A DNA stretch of 15,144 bases. It comes from Acidobacteriota bacterium (GTDB lineage: Bacteria; Acidobacteriota; Vicinamibacteria; Vicinamibacterales; 2-12-FULL-66-21). Shown piece after piece: positions 1 through 7,094 of this stretch. A program made the translations under genes and the position numbers. How positions within the stretch are numbered: the first letter of the stretch is position 1; every line of letters begins with the position of its first letter. The notes beneath the pieces are model-generated. The model had not been told where the DNA came from, did no database searches, and worked only from the letters and a program-made list of their open reading frames with translations. The DNA is taken from contig JABFWM010000010.1 of assembly GCA_013362195.1 (NCBI GenBank), positions 1 through 15,144 of the forward strand, read 5' to 3'.

Positions 1-143
1 CACCAGGCTGACCGTCACGCTTCAATAGTGCCGCTGGTCACCGTCACGGCCGACGGTGCCCTTCGTGATCGTCGTGCGGAGGTGGTCGTCGTCTCTTCGT
101 GAACTTTGTGATCACGCGTCGGCCGACCCGGCTGAAGGCCGCG
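1..143. other. Window-edge segment without a convincing gene
   Basis: No gene is supported here. A plus-strand frame open from the left edge runs to a TGA at 100-102 and could be the last 33 codons of a convergent gene, but its third-position GC is clearly lower than in the neighbouring genes and I recognise no motif. A perfect 7-base inverted repeat (CACCGTC at 39-45, GACGGTG at 52-58) could form a hairpin, but no T-run follows on either strand, so it is not a standard intrinsic terminator. Confidence 0.3.
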
Positions 144-1385
144 CTATTTCAGCGCGCCCTTCACGTCCGCGAGCGCGACGCCGAGCGTCGCGCGGGCCAT
201 CCGATCGAGGTCGCGCTCCGCGCCGACGAGATGGAAGGTGCGATGCACGTGGGTGTAGGCCGCTCCCGGCGGGAGCGCGAGCGCGGGTGAGGAGGTTTCG
301 AGCTCGTAGAACGGGCCGAGCGGCTTCTGTCCGGGCGCGGGCGGACCGTCGTTGTAGCTGTTGATCACGTCGCCCTTGTACGGCTCGCGCTGCTGTTCCC
401 ACATCGAATTGACGTAGTCCGTCGCATCCGCGGGACGCGTGTACTGGACGAGCGTCAGCGTGTGCGCCGGCGCGTCGTAGCTGCCCGCGATCGCACCCGC
501 GCGCGACGGCGAGAGCCCGATCTTGCTGCGATGCTGGCCGTCGCCCTTGAAGAAGATCGTCTTCGGACCCGTCACCAGCCGGTCCGCCGGCACCTTGCCG
601 AAATACGCATCGTTCACGACCGGACCGCGCGCCGCTTCCGGCCCCGCCTCGAACGGGATCACGATCGTCGTGGACGGTGACGGGATGAACTGGCCGAGGA
701 TCCAGATGGAGATCAGCCCGGAAGCCTTCGTCCACGCGGCGTGTCCGGCGTTGGTGACGGTGTTGGACGACTCGAAGGCCACGATCTGCACGCCGGCGCC
801 CGGCGCGGCGCCCAGGCGCGAGGCCGCGTCGGCCGGCGACAGCAGGCGCACGGCGCGATCCACGTCGACGACGAACGTCGTGCGCGCGTAATTGGTCAGC
901 GTCATCCGCTTGTGGAACCGGACGACTGACGCGGTCTGCTCGGCGACGTCCCAGGCGCCCCAGTCGAATGCCTCCGGGACCTGCCACTGTTCGAGGGCGA
1001 AGGGCGCGCCGGGCGGAAAGTACAGCGCATACTGGCCGCCTTCCGGTCCGAGCCAGAAGCGATCCTCGCCGCCGAACACATTCATGTGCGGCTGCCGCGT
1101 GCCTGAGGCGATCGCGTCGCGGCCGATCCATCCGAAGCCGGGCGCGTCCGCGCCGCCGGTGGTGCTCGTCATCACGCGTCCCTGGTAGCCGGGCGCGACG
1201 GCGACCTGTGGGCCCGGCGCAGCGCCGAGCACGACGATGTTCGTGTGCTGCCGCAGGAACGCGAGATCGGTGGCAAAGCTCCGCGACGGTTGCCGCGCCT
1301 TTTCTGCCGGCGACGCGCCACGGGCAGCGAGGCCGATCAGCATCAGCAGGAAGATCCAGAACGAGCCGCGTCGTGCCCTTGACAT
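144..1385 (-). CDS. DUF6786-like secreted protein of unknown function
   Basis: The product is 413 residues if it starts at the ATG at 1385. A GTG at 1394 is in frame, but it forms part of the GAGGTGG ribosome binding site that best serves the ATG. The N-terminus has basic residues (SRARRG), a hydrophobic stretch (FWIFLLMLIGLAA) and small residues before EKARQ, which fits a Sec signal peptide; there is no lipobox cysteine. The mature part has the motifs I associate with the DUF6786 family: FWLGPEGGQYALYF, GPVVNDAYFGKVPADRL, IFFKGDGQHRSKIGLSP, YVNSMWEQQ, and GPFYELETSSPA followed by THVHRTFH. The acidic, aromatic and His-rich motifs suggest a beta-rich extracytoplasmic protein, perhaps carbohydrate-related, but no reaction can be assigned. 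It lies 27 bases after the stress-protein stop and is probably co-transcribed with it. Family assignment is from memory of the motifs; function is unknown. Confidence 0.85.
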   Translation of the reverse strand: MSRARRGSFWIFLLMLIGLAARGASPAEKARQPSRSFATDLAFLRQHTNIVVLGAAPGPQVAVAPGYQGRVMTSTTGGADAPGFGWIGRDAIASGTRQPHMNVFGGEDRFWLGPEGGQYALYFPPGAPFALEQWQVPEAFDWGAWDVAEQTASVVRFHKRMTLTNYARTTFVVDVDRAVRLLSPADAASRLGAAPGAGVQIVAFESSNTVTNAGHAAWTKASGLISIWILGQFIPSPSTTIVIPFEAGPEAARGPVVNDAYFGKVPADRLVTGPKTIFFKGDGQHRSKIGLSPSRAGAIAGSYDAPAHTLTLVQYTRPADATDYVNSMWEQQREPYKGDVINSYNDGPPAPGQKPLGPFYELETSSPALALPPGAAYTHVHRTFHLVGAERDLDRMARATLGVALADVKGALK

Positions 1386-1412
1386 GCGCGCCACCTCGAA
1401 GCGGCGCGCATG

Positions 1413-2345
1413 TTACCGCAATTCCTTCGGCGGCGCCGCCGGCGATGGCGTGTCAGGGCGGCCCGGCGGCAGCGCGAGGACGAGCCGGTGCGCGACGCAG
1501 AGCACGCGGTAGGTCACCGATCCCATGCGCGGCCCGAGCAGCGGACTCGAATGCAGGCCCATGATGATCAGCCCGGCATCGCGGTCGCTCGCGACCTTGG
1601 CGATTTCCTCCGCCGGCTCCCCGTACGCGATCAGCTCCTCCGGCCGCACCGCACACACGGACGCGAGCAGGCTGTCCATCTGCCGTTCCGCGCGATCGCG
1701 GCGTTCGGCTTCGAGGTTCGGCAGGCCGAGGTGCGCGGCCGGGATCGACCGGATCGGCTCGATGACGTGGAGCAGCAGCAGCGGAACGTCGAGCGCCGCG
1801 GCAATCCGGCACGCCGTCTCGACGTGACCGGGACTGCCGCCCGACAGATCGACGGGCGTGACGATGCGGCGGACGGCTTTCGGGATCTCCGCCGGGCCCA
1901 TCGGACCGGCGTCGGCGGGTGCGGTGACGAGCACCGGCACCAGCGTCTCGCGCAGCACCCGCTCCGTCGTCGATCCGAAGAACAGCTTGCGGAACCCCGT
2001 GGACCCGTGCGAGCCCATGACGATGAGGTCGCAGGCGCATTCGCGCGAGATGCGAAGGATCTCCGGCGCCGGCTTGCCGATCGCGACCTCGAAGCGGGCC
2101 TCGACGTACGGCGCGGCGGGTTCGAAGGCCTGTGCGAAAAACCGCTCGACCTCGCGGCGCGTATCTTCGGCGAGGTGCGAGGCCCCCGATGCGAGCTCCG
2201 CGGCCTCGACCAGCAGCGGGTCGTTCACCGCCAGCACCGTCAGCGGCGACTGGAAATACGAGGCGATCGCCGCCGCATATCGCAGGGCGCCGCGGGCCGT
2301 TTCGGAGAAGTCGATCGGACAGAGGACGGAAGGACGCACGTTCAT
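1413..2345 (-). CDS. Universal stress protein with tandem UspA domains
   Basis: The 310-residue cytoplasmic protein contains two UspA folds. Domain 1 (about residues 5-150) starts with VLCPIDFSETARGALRYA and carries the intact nucleotide-binding pattern G-2X-G-9X-G-S in MGSHGSTGFRKLFFGS, so it probably binds ATP. Domain 2 (about 160-295) starts with RIVTPVDLSGGS, but the matching motif is MGLHSSPLLGPRMGS: the second glycine is Ser and the spacing is one residue short, so nucleotide binding there is doubtful. Tandem UspA proteins are common in soil bacteria and respond to energy or oxidative stress; the specific role here is not visible. The ATG at 2345 is preceded by AGGT at 2355-2358, nine bases upstream. 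That site lies inside one arm of a long inverted repeat, suggesting translational control. The DUF6786-like gene follows closely. Confidence 0.93.
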   Translation of the reverse strand: MNVRPSVLCPIDFSETARGALRYAAAIASYFQSPLTVLAVNDPLLVEAAELASGASHLAEDTRREVERFFAQAFEPAAPYVEARFEVAIGKPAPEILRISRECACDLIVMGSHGSTGFRKLFFGSTTERVLRETLVPVLVTAPADAGPMGPAEIPKAVRRIVTPVDLSGGSPGHVETACRIAAALDVPLLLLHVIEPIRSIPAAHLGLPNLEAERRDRAERQMDSLLASVCAVRPEELIAYGEPAEEIAKVASDRDAGLIIMGLHSSPLLGPRMGSVTYRVLCVAHRLVLALPPGRPDTPSPAAPPKELR

Positions 2346-2346
2346 G

Positions 2347-2439
2347 GCGATATGACCTGCTTGGGACTGCGCACCGCAAACGCATCGATTGTGCCGCGAC
2401 GGTCGGCGACTATGACTATGATGATGCAGGTCACATCGC
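2347..2439 (-). promoter_or_regulatory. Inverted repeat covering the usp ribosome binding site
   Basis: The plus-strand arms are GCGATATGACCTGC (2347-2360) and GCAGGTCACATCGC (2426-2439), 65 bases apart and complementary at 13 of 14 positions. In minus-strand RNA, the direction of the stress-protein transcript, the one mismatch becomes a G-U pair, so all 14 positions can pair. The downstream arm contains the AGGU ribosome binding site and ends one base before the AUG. The stem could therefore block initiation unless it is opened. This needs a transcription start upstream of 2439, for which I see no strong promoter. The repeat could instead be a pair of operator sites for a DNA-binding regulator. 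Confidence 0.5.
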
Positions 2440-2465
2440 GCGGCGTGACGGCAAGCCGACGTTGC

Positions 2466-2497
2466 GTGTCACCGGGGACACATTTGCGGACGTGTCC
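2466..2497. promoter_or_regulatory. Possible operator: three GTGTC/GACAC half-sites
   Basis: GTGTC (2466-2470) faces GACAC (2477-2481) across six bases. GGACAC (2476-2481) faces GTGTCC (2492-2497) across ten bases. The second pair surrounds the likely -35 element of the promoter for the gene at 2535, a typical place for a repressor or activator. No regulator gene lies nearby to name, and the half-sites are short. Confidence 0.3.
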
Positions 2498-2511
2498 AAC
2501 CCGGCTATAAT
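2483..2511 (+). promoter_or_regulatory. Probable sigma70-type promoter for the gene at 2535
   Basis: A perfect TATAAT lies at 2506-2511 in otherwise GC-rich DNA. The hexamer 17 bases upstream is TTTGCG (2483-2488), a weak -35 with three consensus matches. Transcription would start near 2518, giving a leader of about 17 bases before the ATG at 2535, with no strong ribosome binding site in it. It probably drives the membrane protein gene and perhaps the small gene after it. Confidence 0.6.
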
Positions 2512-2534
2512 TCCGCGTTCCACCGGACAGTTCA

Positions 2535-4574
2535 ATGCTGGAGCGTTGGTGTCGAGCCAGGGCGGCGACATGGTGCGCCGCGCTGGTTGCCTATGTCGTG
2601 CTGACGGGTGTCCTGACGTGGCCGCTGCCGCGCCACCTCGATACCCATCTTCTCGGGCGCCCGTCCGGTGACACGGGCGTCTACGTCTGGAACCTCTGGA
2701 TCTTCCGCCACGAGCTGCTGACGCACGGCAATTTTCCGCTCGCCACCGACCACGTGTTTGCCTACACAGGCGGCGCGGATTTCAGCCTGCACAATTACAC
2801 GCCGCTCGCCGGCCTGCTGGCGCTGCCGCTCATCGGCATGCTGGGCGTCGTCCAGACCTACAACCTGCTGCTGCTCGCGTTTCTCACGTGCTCGGGGATT
2901 GCCGTGTTCCTGCTCGCGCGCCGCCTCGGTCTGAGCGGCGTGTCGGCATGGGCCGCCGGGGCGCTGTTCATGGCGTCGCCGGTGCTGACCGCGAAAGAGA
3001 CCGCCCATTTCAGTCTCGTGACGGCGGCGCCGCTCGCGCTCTTCCTGTGGGCGCTGCTGCGCACGCTCGACTCGCGCCGGCTCCTCGACGCCGTCCTCGT
3101 CGGCGTCGTCGCGGCCGTCGCGTCCTACTCCGACGCCTACTATGGCATCTACTGCGGCCTCATGGGGCTCGCGGTGGTTGCGGCGGCGTTCCTGCGCGTC
3201 GAGCGCAGCACCAGTGAGCGGGCCCGTTTCCGCACCGCCGGCCGTGTGCTGACCGCCGCGATCGTCGTCGGTGTGACGTTTCTGGCCTGGCGTCTCGTCC
3301 ACGGCCCCGACGAGATCGTCGTCGCGTCGCGACGCATTCTCGTGCGGACGCTGTATACGCCGGTGCTCGTCCTCACCATCCTGCTGGCGGTGCGCGGCTG
3401 GCTGGCGTGGCGGCCGCGCGTGCGGTTTCACGATCCGGCCGGCGCGTTGCGGACACTCGCTGGCCGCGGGGCCGTCGCGGTGGCCGTTTGCCTGGCGCTG
3501 ACGTCGCCACTCCTGGTCGGCCTTGCGCTGCGCAGCGTCGACGAGCGGTTGCCCGAAACGGCGATCTACTGGCGGAGCAGTCCGCGCGGCGTCGATCTGC
3601 TCGCCTACCTCGTGCCGAACCCGAACCATCCGTGGTTCGGCGATACGACGCGGCAATGGTTCCTGCCGGATCGGCCGGACGCCTACCCCGAATACATCGC
3701 GGCCTTTCCGCTCGTCGCGCTGGCCGTGATCGCGGTGGCCGCGTGGCGGCGCCACGTGCCGCGACGATGGGTCGTCTTCACCGCCGTCTTCGCCGCGCTG
3801 TCCCTGGGGCCGTTCATTTACGTCGGCGGCGTGAACACGTACGTGATCGGACCCTGGGCGCTGCTCCGATACGTCCCCGTCGTCGGGATGGCGCGATCCC
3901 CGGCGCGCTTCGCGATCCCGGCGGCGCTCGGCTTCTCGCTGCTGTTCGGATTCGCGGTGAACGCGCTGTCGCACCGGATGGCGCACATGCGCTGGGCGGC
4001 CGGCGCGCTGCTGACGGCGGCCCTGGCGATCGAACTCCTGCCGGCGCCGCGGACCCTCTACTCGGCCGCGGTCCCGATGGTCTACGAGATGATCGCGTCC
4101 GACAACGAATCGGGGCGGCTGCTCGAATTGCCCACTGGCATCCGCGACGGCACGTCCTCGATCGGGAACTTCAACCCGGCCACGGAGTTCTTTCAGACGC
4201 GTCATCGGCACCCGGTGATCGGCGGCTATCTGTCGCGCGTGTCGCACGCGCGAAAGGCGATGAACCGGCGCGTGCCGATGCTGCGCGTGGTGTTTGGCCT
4301 CAGCGAAGGACGGGCCGTTGCTCCCGCTGAACTCGAGGAGGCCCGTGCGTCGCGCGACACGTTCCTCCGGCGCGCCTGCCTGAAATACGTGCTCGTCGAC
4401 AAGCACCGCGCGTCCGACGAGCTGCGCGATTTCGCGGTGCAGGCGCTCGGTCTCACGCGCGTGCACGAAGACGACGAGTACCTCCTCTATACCGTCGCCG
4501 CGCCGCCGCCGTGCGACCCGCCGAAGCGGCGCGAGCGCCGCCTGCGGTGGGTGCTGGCAGGCCGCTTGCCCTGA
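2535..4574 (+). CDS. Polytopic membrane protein, GT-C glycosyltransferase-like
   Basis: The 679-residue protein begins with a membrane helix (about residues 13-30) followed by a large external loop with GDTGVYVWNLWIFRHELL near residues 45-62. An acidic residue in this first loop is typical of GT-C enzymes, which transfer sugars from polyprenyl-phosphate donors at the outer face of the inner membrane. About ten more hydrophobic segments follow, including LLALPLIGMLGVVQTYNLLL and the loop motif VGMARSPARFAIPAALGF near residue 455. The last 180 or so residues form a soluble domain, presumably periplasmic. The pattern matches a large family of uncharacterised proteins in Acidobacteriota and Chloroflexota. 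No glycan cluster lies beside it, so the substrate cannot be inferred and catalysis is unproven. The ATG at 2535 sits just after the promoter, and the first helix fits this start. Confidence 0.85.
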   Translation: MLERWCRARAATWCAALVAYVVLTGVLTWPLPRHLDTHLLGRPSGDTGVYVWNLWIFRHELLTHGNFPLATDHVFAYTGGADFSLHNYTPLAGLLALPLIGMLGVVQTYNLLLLAFLTCSGIAVFLLARRLGLSGVSAWAAGALFMASPVLTAKETAHFSLVTAAPLALFLWALLRTLDSRRLLDAVLVGVVAAVASYSDAYYGIYCGLMGLAVVAAAFLRVERSTSERARFRTAGRVLTAAIVVGVTFLAWRLVHGPDEIVVASRRILVRTLYTPVLVLTILLAVRGWLAWRPRVRFHDPAGALRTLAGRGAVAVAVCLALTSPLLVGLALRSVDERLPETAIYWRSSPRGVDLLAYLVPNPNHPWFGDTTRQWFLPDRPDAYPEYIAAFPLVALAVIAVAAWRRHVPRRWVVFTAVFAALSLGPFIYVGGVNTYVIGPWALLRYVPVVGMARSPARFAIPAALGFSLLFGFAVNALSHRMAHMRWAAGALLTAALAIELLPAPRTLYSAAVPMVYEMIASDNESGRLLELPTGIRDGTSSIGNFNPATEFFQTRHRHPVIGGYLSRVSHARKAMNRRVPMLRVVFGLSEGRAVAPAELEEARASRDTFLRRACLKYVLVDKHRASDELRDFAVQALGLTRVHEDDEYLLYTVAAPPPCDPPKRRERRLRWVLAGRLP

Positions 4575-4615
4575 CCCGCAGCCGCGGGGTCCTGGCACGC
4601 TGAAGACCCGCGCCG

Positions 4616-4634
4616 CGGCGACTTTAGTTCGCCG
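4616..4634 (+). other. Small hairpin between two plus-strand genes
   Basis: CGGCGA (4616-4621) and TCGCCG (4629-4634) form a perfect 6-base stem with a 7-base loop in the 84-base gap between the membrane protein and the GNAT-like gene. There is no T-run after it, so it is not a strong terminator. It may be an mRNA structure in the leader of the gene at 4659. Confidence 0.2.
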
Positions 4635-4658
4635 TCTCCACGAACCCGGGAGGCTGCC

Positions 4659-5177
4659 ATGCGCCTGCAGTTTCAGTCCACGTTGACGGAGTGTCAGCGC
4701 GAGGCGCTCGAGCGCCTGATGTTCTTTAACCAGCGGCAGCGCCAGGCCGAGGGCGCGATCACGCGCGCGATCGATCTCTTCGGCAGCCCGCGCATCGTCT
4801 CGGACGCGTCCGGACTGCATGTGGCGGTCGGCACCGGCGTCGAGGTCCAGTGCCTGTTCGCGATCGAGCAGGGCCAGCGCAGCGACGCGCTCGCGGGCAT
4901 GGTGATGTTCCTGCGCACGTCAGCCGAGGACGTGCTCGTGCTCCACATCGCGGTTGCCGATCGGTACGGCCGGCGCGGCCTGGAGGTCGTCGCCGCGCTG
5001 GTGCGCGCGGTCCGCGCGTCGGCCGCGCGCCTTCGCGGGGTGCGCCGCGTCACCATGATCGACCTGGAAGGGCGCGAGCTGCGGATCACCGTCCGCGCTC
5101 CGCGGCGGCGGTCCATTCGGCCGACGGATTCGACCGGTGCGCCGCCCCCGGCGGCACGCCCGGCCAGAGCGTCATGA
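4659..5177 (+). CDS. Small GNAT-fold-like protein, substrate unknown
   Basis: The 172-residue protein starts at an ATG with a clear GGGAGG ribosome binding site (4648-4653) five bases upstream. Residues 1-40 are helical and Gln/Arg-rich. A middle part with VQCLFAIEQG and GMVMFLRTSAEDVLVLHIAV is followed by DRYGRRGLEVVAALVRAVR and a helix-strand ending VRRVTMIDL. This order resembles the acetyl-CoA-binding core of GNAT acetyltransferases (strand, pyrophosphate loop, helix), but the loop does not match the strict Arg/Gln-x-x-Gly-x-Gly/Ala pattern, so activity is uncertain. The last 30 residues are Pro/Ala/Arg-rich and probably disordered. It is cytoplasmic with no signal peptide. The coding call is firm; the fold is a resemblance and no substrate can be proposed. 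Confidence 0.75.
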   Translation: MRLQFQSTLTECQREALERLMFFNQRQRQAEGAITRAIDLFGSPRIVSDASGLHVAVGTGVEVQCLFAIEQGQRSDALAGMVMFLRTSAEDVLVLHIAVADRYGRRGLEVVAALVRAVRASAARLRGVRRVTMIDLEGRELRITVRAPRRRSIRPTDSTGAPPPAARPARAS

Positions 5178-5354
5178 GTTCGGCGGCCTCCAGTTCGACC
5201 CTCCGCACCCGGCAGGCGACCTGTTCTCGTAGCTGTGGGTCCGCGAACGGCCGATGGGAGGCGTCTCGCTGATCTGAAAGACATCACGGACGCGTCGGCG
5301 GCAGCGGGCGCGGCGGCGCCGTGCGCGGTGCGCGTTCGCGTAACATGATGGGGC

Positions 5355-6092
5355 ATGGTCGTCCTGTCGGTCACCGGCATCCGCAAGCTGTACGGCGGCA
5401 CGGTCGCTGTCGACGACGTCTCGTTTCAGGTAGGGCGCGGCGAGATTGTCGGCCTGCTCGGACCGAACGGCGCGGGAAAGACCACGACGATCAACATGAT
5501 CCTCGGCGTGCTCGCGCCGACCGCCGGGTCGATTCGCATCGACAGCCTCGACCTCGAAGCGCATCGCCGCGACGCGCTCGCACGTACGAACTTCGCCGCC
5601 GTGTACGCGCCGCTTCCCGGCAATCTGACGGTCGCACAGAACCTCCGCTTCTTCGGGATGCTCTACGGCGTCAGGCATCTCGGCGAGCGTATCGACGCGC
5701 TCCTCTCCGACTTCGCCCTGACCGGTTTTCGCGATACCAAGTGCGGCGTGCTGTCCTCGGGCGAGCAGACGCGCGTCGCGCTCGCGAAGGCGATGCTCAA
5801 CCGTCCGCGCCTGCTGCTGCTCGACGAGCCGACGGCGTCGCTGGATCCGGCAACCGCGCGCGAGCTGCGCACCAGCATCCGCGCGTTCGCGGTCTCGAGC
5901 GCCACCGGCGTCCTGTGGACGTCGCACAACATGTACGAGGTCGCGGACGTCTGCGACCGCGTGCTGTTCCTGTCGCGCGGCCGCATCCTGCTCGAGGGGA
6001 ACCCCAAGACGCTCCCGGCCGAGCACGGCAAGGAGACGCTCGAGGACCTGTTCGTGACCGTGGCGCGCGAGCCGCTCACGCTGCAGTCGTGA
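5355..6092 (+). CDS. ABC-2 type exporter, ATP-binding subunit
   Basis: The 245-residue ATPase has all main ABC elements but one: Walker A GPNGAGKTT near residue 36, signature LSSGEQ near 135, Walker B LLLLDEP, D-loop SLDP, and the switch histidine in TSHN. The usual Q-loop glutamine is absent, with AAVYAPLPGNLTV in its place. Similar Q-less loops occur, as I recall, in a subgroup of ABC-2 exporters with this permease type, so this is probably a family trait rather than inactivation. The start is the ATG at 5355 with GGGG just upstream; the two ATGs at 5345 and 5348 are in other frames. The stop TGA shares its last base with the permease ATG, indicating coupled translation. Substrate unknown; drug, lipid or polymer export are all possible. 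Confidence 0.95.
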   Translation: MVVLSVTGIRKLYGGTVAVDDVSFQVGRGEIVGLLGPNGAGKTTTINMILGVLAPTAGSIRIDSLDLEAHRRDALARTNFAAVYAPLPGNLTVAQNLRFFGMLYGVRHLGERIDALLSDFALTGFRDTKCGVLSSGEQTRVALAKAMLNRPRLLLLDEPTASLDPATARELRTSIRAFAVSSATGVLWTSHNMYEVADVCDRVLFLSRGRILLEGNPKTLPAEHGKETLEDLFVTVAREPLTLQS

Positions 6093-6901
6093 TGGCCATC
6101 GATCCCGCGCGCGTCGGCGCGATCGCGCTGCGGCAGTTCTATCTCTTTCGCGGCAGCATCACCCGCACCGTCCCGCTCTTCGTCTGGGTCGCCATCGACA
6201 TCGTCCTGTGGGGCTTCATCACCAGGTACCTGAACACCGTCACCTCGGCGGGGTTCGACTTCGTGCCGGTGCTGCTCGGGGCGGTGCTGCTCTGGGATTT
6301 CTTTCAACGCGTGATGCAGGGCGTGACGATGGCGTTCTTCGAGGACGTGTGGTCGCGGAACTTCCTGAACCTGTTCGCCTCGCCGCTGACGATCGGCGAG
6401 TACGTCACCGGGCTCGTGCTCACCAGCGTGATCACGAGCGCGGTGGGGCTGGTGGTGATGATCGTCCTGGCCGGCGTCATCTTCGGACTGTCGTTCCTGT
6501 CGTACGGCGCGGCGCTCGGGGCCTTTGTCTTCGTGCTCTTCCTGTTCGGGATCGCGCTGGGGATCACGGCGTGCGCGATCGTGCTCAGGTTCGGGCCGTC
6601 GGCGGAGTGGTTCATCTGGCCCATCCCCGGCATCCTGTCGCCGTTTGCCGGCGTGTTCTATCCAGTGGCCACGCTGCCGCGCTGGATGCAGGCGATTGCG
6701 TTCCTGCTGCCGCCGTCGCACGTGTTCGAAGGACTCCGCGCCCTGGTGACGGGCGGCACGGTCGCCGCCGATCGGCTGGCGATCGCCCTGGCGCTGTCGA
6801 TCGTCTGCGTCCTGGTGGCGAGCTGGGTGTTCAGGCGCGTGTATCGGCGGGCCGTGCGCACCGGACTGATCGCACGCTACAGCGCGGAGACGTTGAGCTA
6901 G
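6092..6901 (+). CDS. ABC-2 type exporter, membrane permease
   Basis: The 269-residue protein starts at the ATG at 6092, which overlaps the ATPase stop by one base (TGATG). The frame is open much further upstream, but that part is antisense-like sequence over the ATPase gene. About six membrane helices are visible: VPLFVWVAIDIVLWGFI, VPVLLGAVLLWDFF, a long pair around residues 105-160 (GLVLTSVITSAVGLVVMIVL, GAFVFVLFLFGIALGITA), WPIPGILSPFAGVFYPV, and a last one near IALALSIVCVLVASWVF. The re-entrant motif PGILSPFAGVFYPVATLP, followed by LPPSHVFEGLR, is typical of ABC-2 permeases. It should act as a homodimer with the ATPase upstream. A GC-rich inverted repeat 28 bases after the stop and a 193-base gap separate it from the next gene. 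Confidence 0.92.
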   Translation: MAIDPARVGAIALRQFYLFRGSITRTVPLFVWVAIDIVLWGFITRYLNTVTSAGFDFVPVLLGAVLLWDFFQRVMQGVTMAFFEDVWSRNFLNLFASPLTIGEYVTGLVLTSVITSAVGLVVMIVLAGVIFGLSFLSYGAALGAFVFVLFLFGIALGITACAIVLRFGPSAEWFIWPIPGILSPFAGVFYPVATLPRWMQAIAFLLPPSHVFEGLRALVTGGTVAADRLAIALALSIVCVLVASWVFRRVYRRAVRTGLIARYSAETLS

Positions 6902-7010
6902 TGGACTGGCCACGCTGATCAAGGGCCACCCCGCGGGCGGGGCATTCCGGCTGGCGGCGTTGCTCCTCCCTCAAATACTCCCGGTATTCCCGGTCGTCGC
7001 GCCTTGCCAT
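6831..7010 (-). CDS. Doubtful small minus-strand ORF in the permease-FUSC gap
   Basis: The minus strand between the two plus-strand genes encodes an amphipathic, protein-like sequence, LARRDDREYREYLREEQ-like in character (actual residues start ARRDDREYREYLREEQRRQ after an ATG at 7010). The frame continues upstream through a similarly plausible stretch (VPVPGLSTLNEDQITER), where only GTG or TTG starts are available. Third codon positions are GC-rich, as expected of a real gene here. Against it: no clear ribosome binding site, and the stop lies 70 bases inside the 3' end of the permease, where the translation becomes low in complexity. It may be a small gene, a decayed remnant or chance. Confidence 0.2.
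   Translation of the reverse strand: MARRDDREYREYLREEQRRQPECPARGVALDQRGQSTSSTSPRCSVRSVRCARPADTRA
6929..6942 (+). terminator. GC-rich hairpin after the ABC permease
   Basis: CCCCGC (6929-6934) and GCGGGG (6937-6942) form a tight inverted repeat with a 2-base centre (or 5-base stem with 4-base loop), 28 bases after the permease stop. No T-run follows, so termination is possible but unproven. Its place between two transcription units is the main support. Confidence 0.3.
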
Positions 7011-7094
7011 CCGGGCGGCGCGCTCCGTGATCTGGTCCTCGTTCAACGTCGACAGTCCGGGCACCGGCACGACGGGGATCGTATCGTTGACGCG

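Noticed and set aside
2532..4820. Long minus-strand frame of 762 codons over the GT-C-like gene
   Set aside because: Its translation is Arg/Gln/Asp-rich low-complexity sequence without motifs. It mirrors the well-formed membrane protein on the plus strand, as is usual in high-GC DNA.
5174..5272. Possible 32-residue ORF overlapping the GNAT-like stop by four bases (ATGA)
   Set aside because: The overlap looks like coupling, but the peptide is a Ser/Arg/Cys-rich string with no family resemblance and no recognisable fold.
5321..6091. Upstream extension of the ABC permease to 5321
   Set aside because: The extension reads as Arg-rich sequence over the ATPase gene. The ATG at 6092 overlaps the ATPase stop and directly precedes a normal permease N-terminus.
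6960..7094. Upstream start for the FUSC protein at 6960
   Set aside because: The 45 extra residues are Pro/His/Arg-rich and not typical of the family; the domain and hydrophobic pattern begin just after the ATG at 7095.
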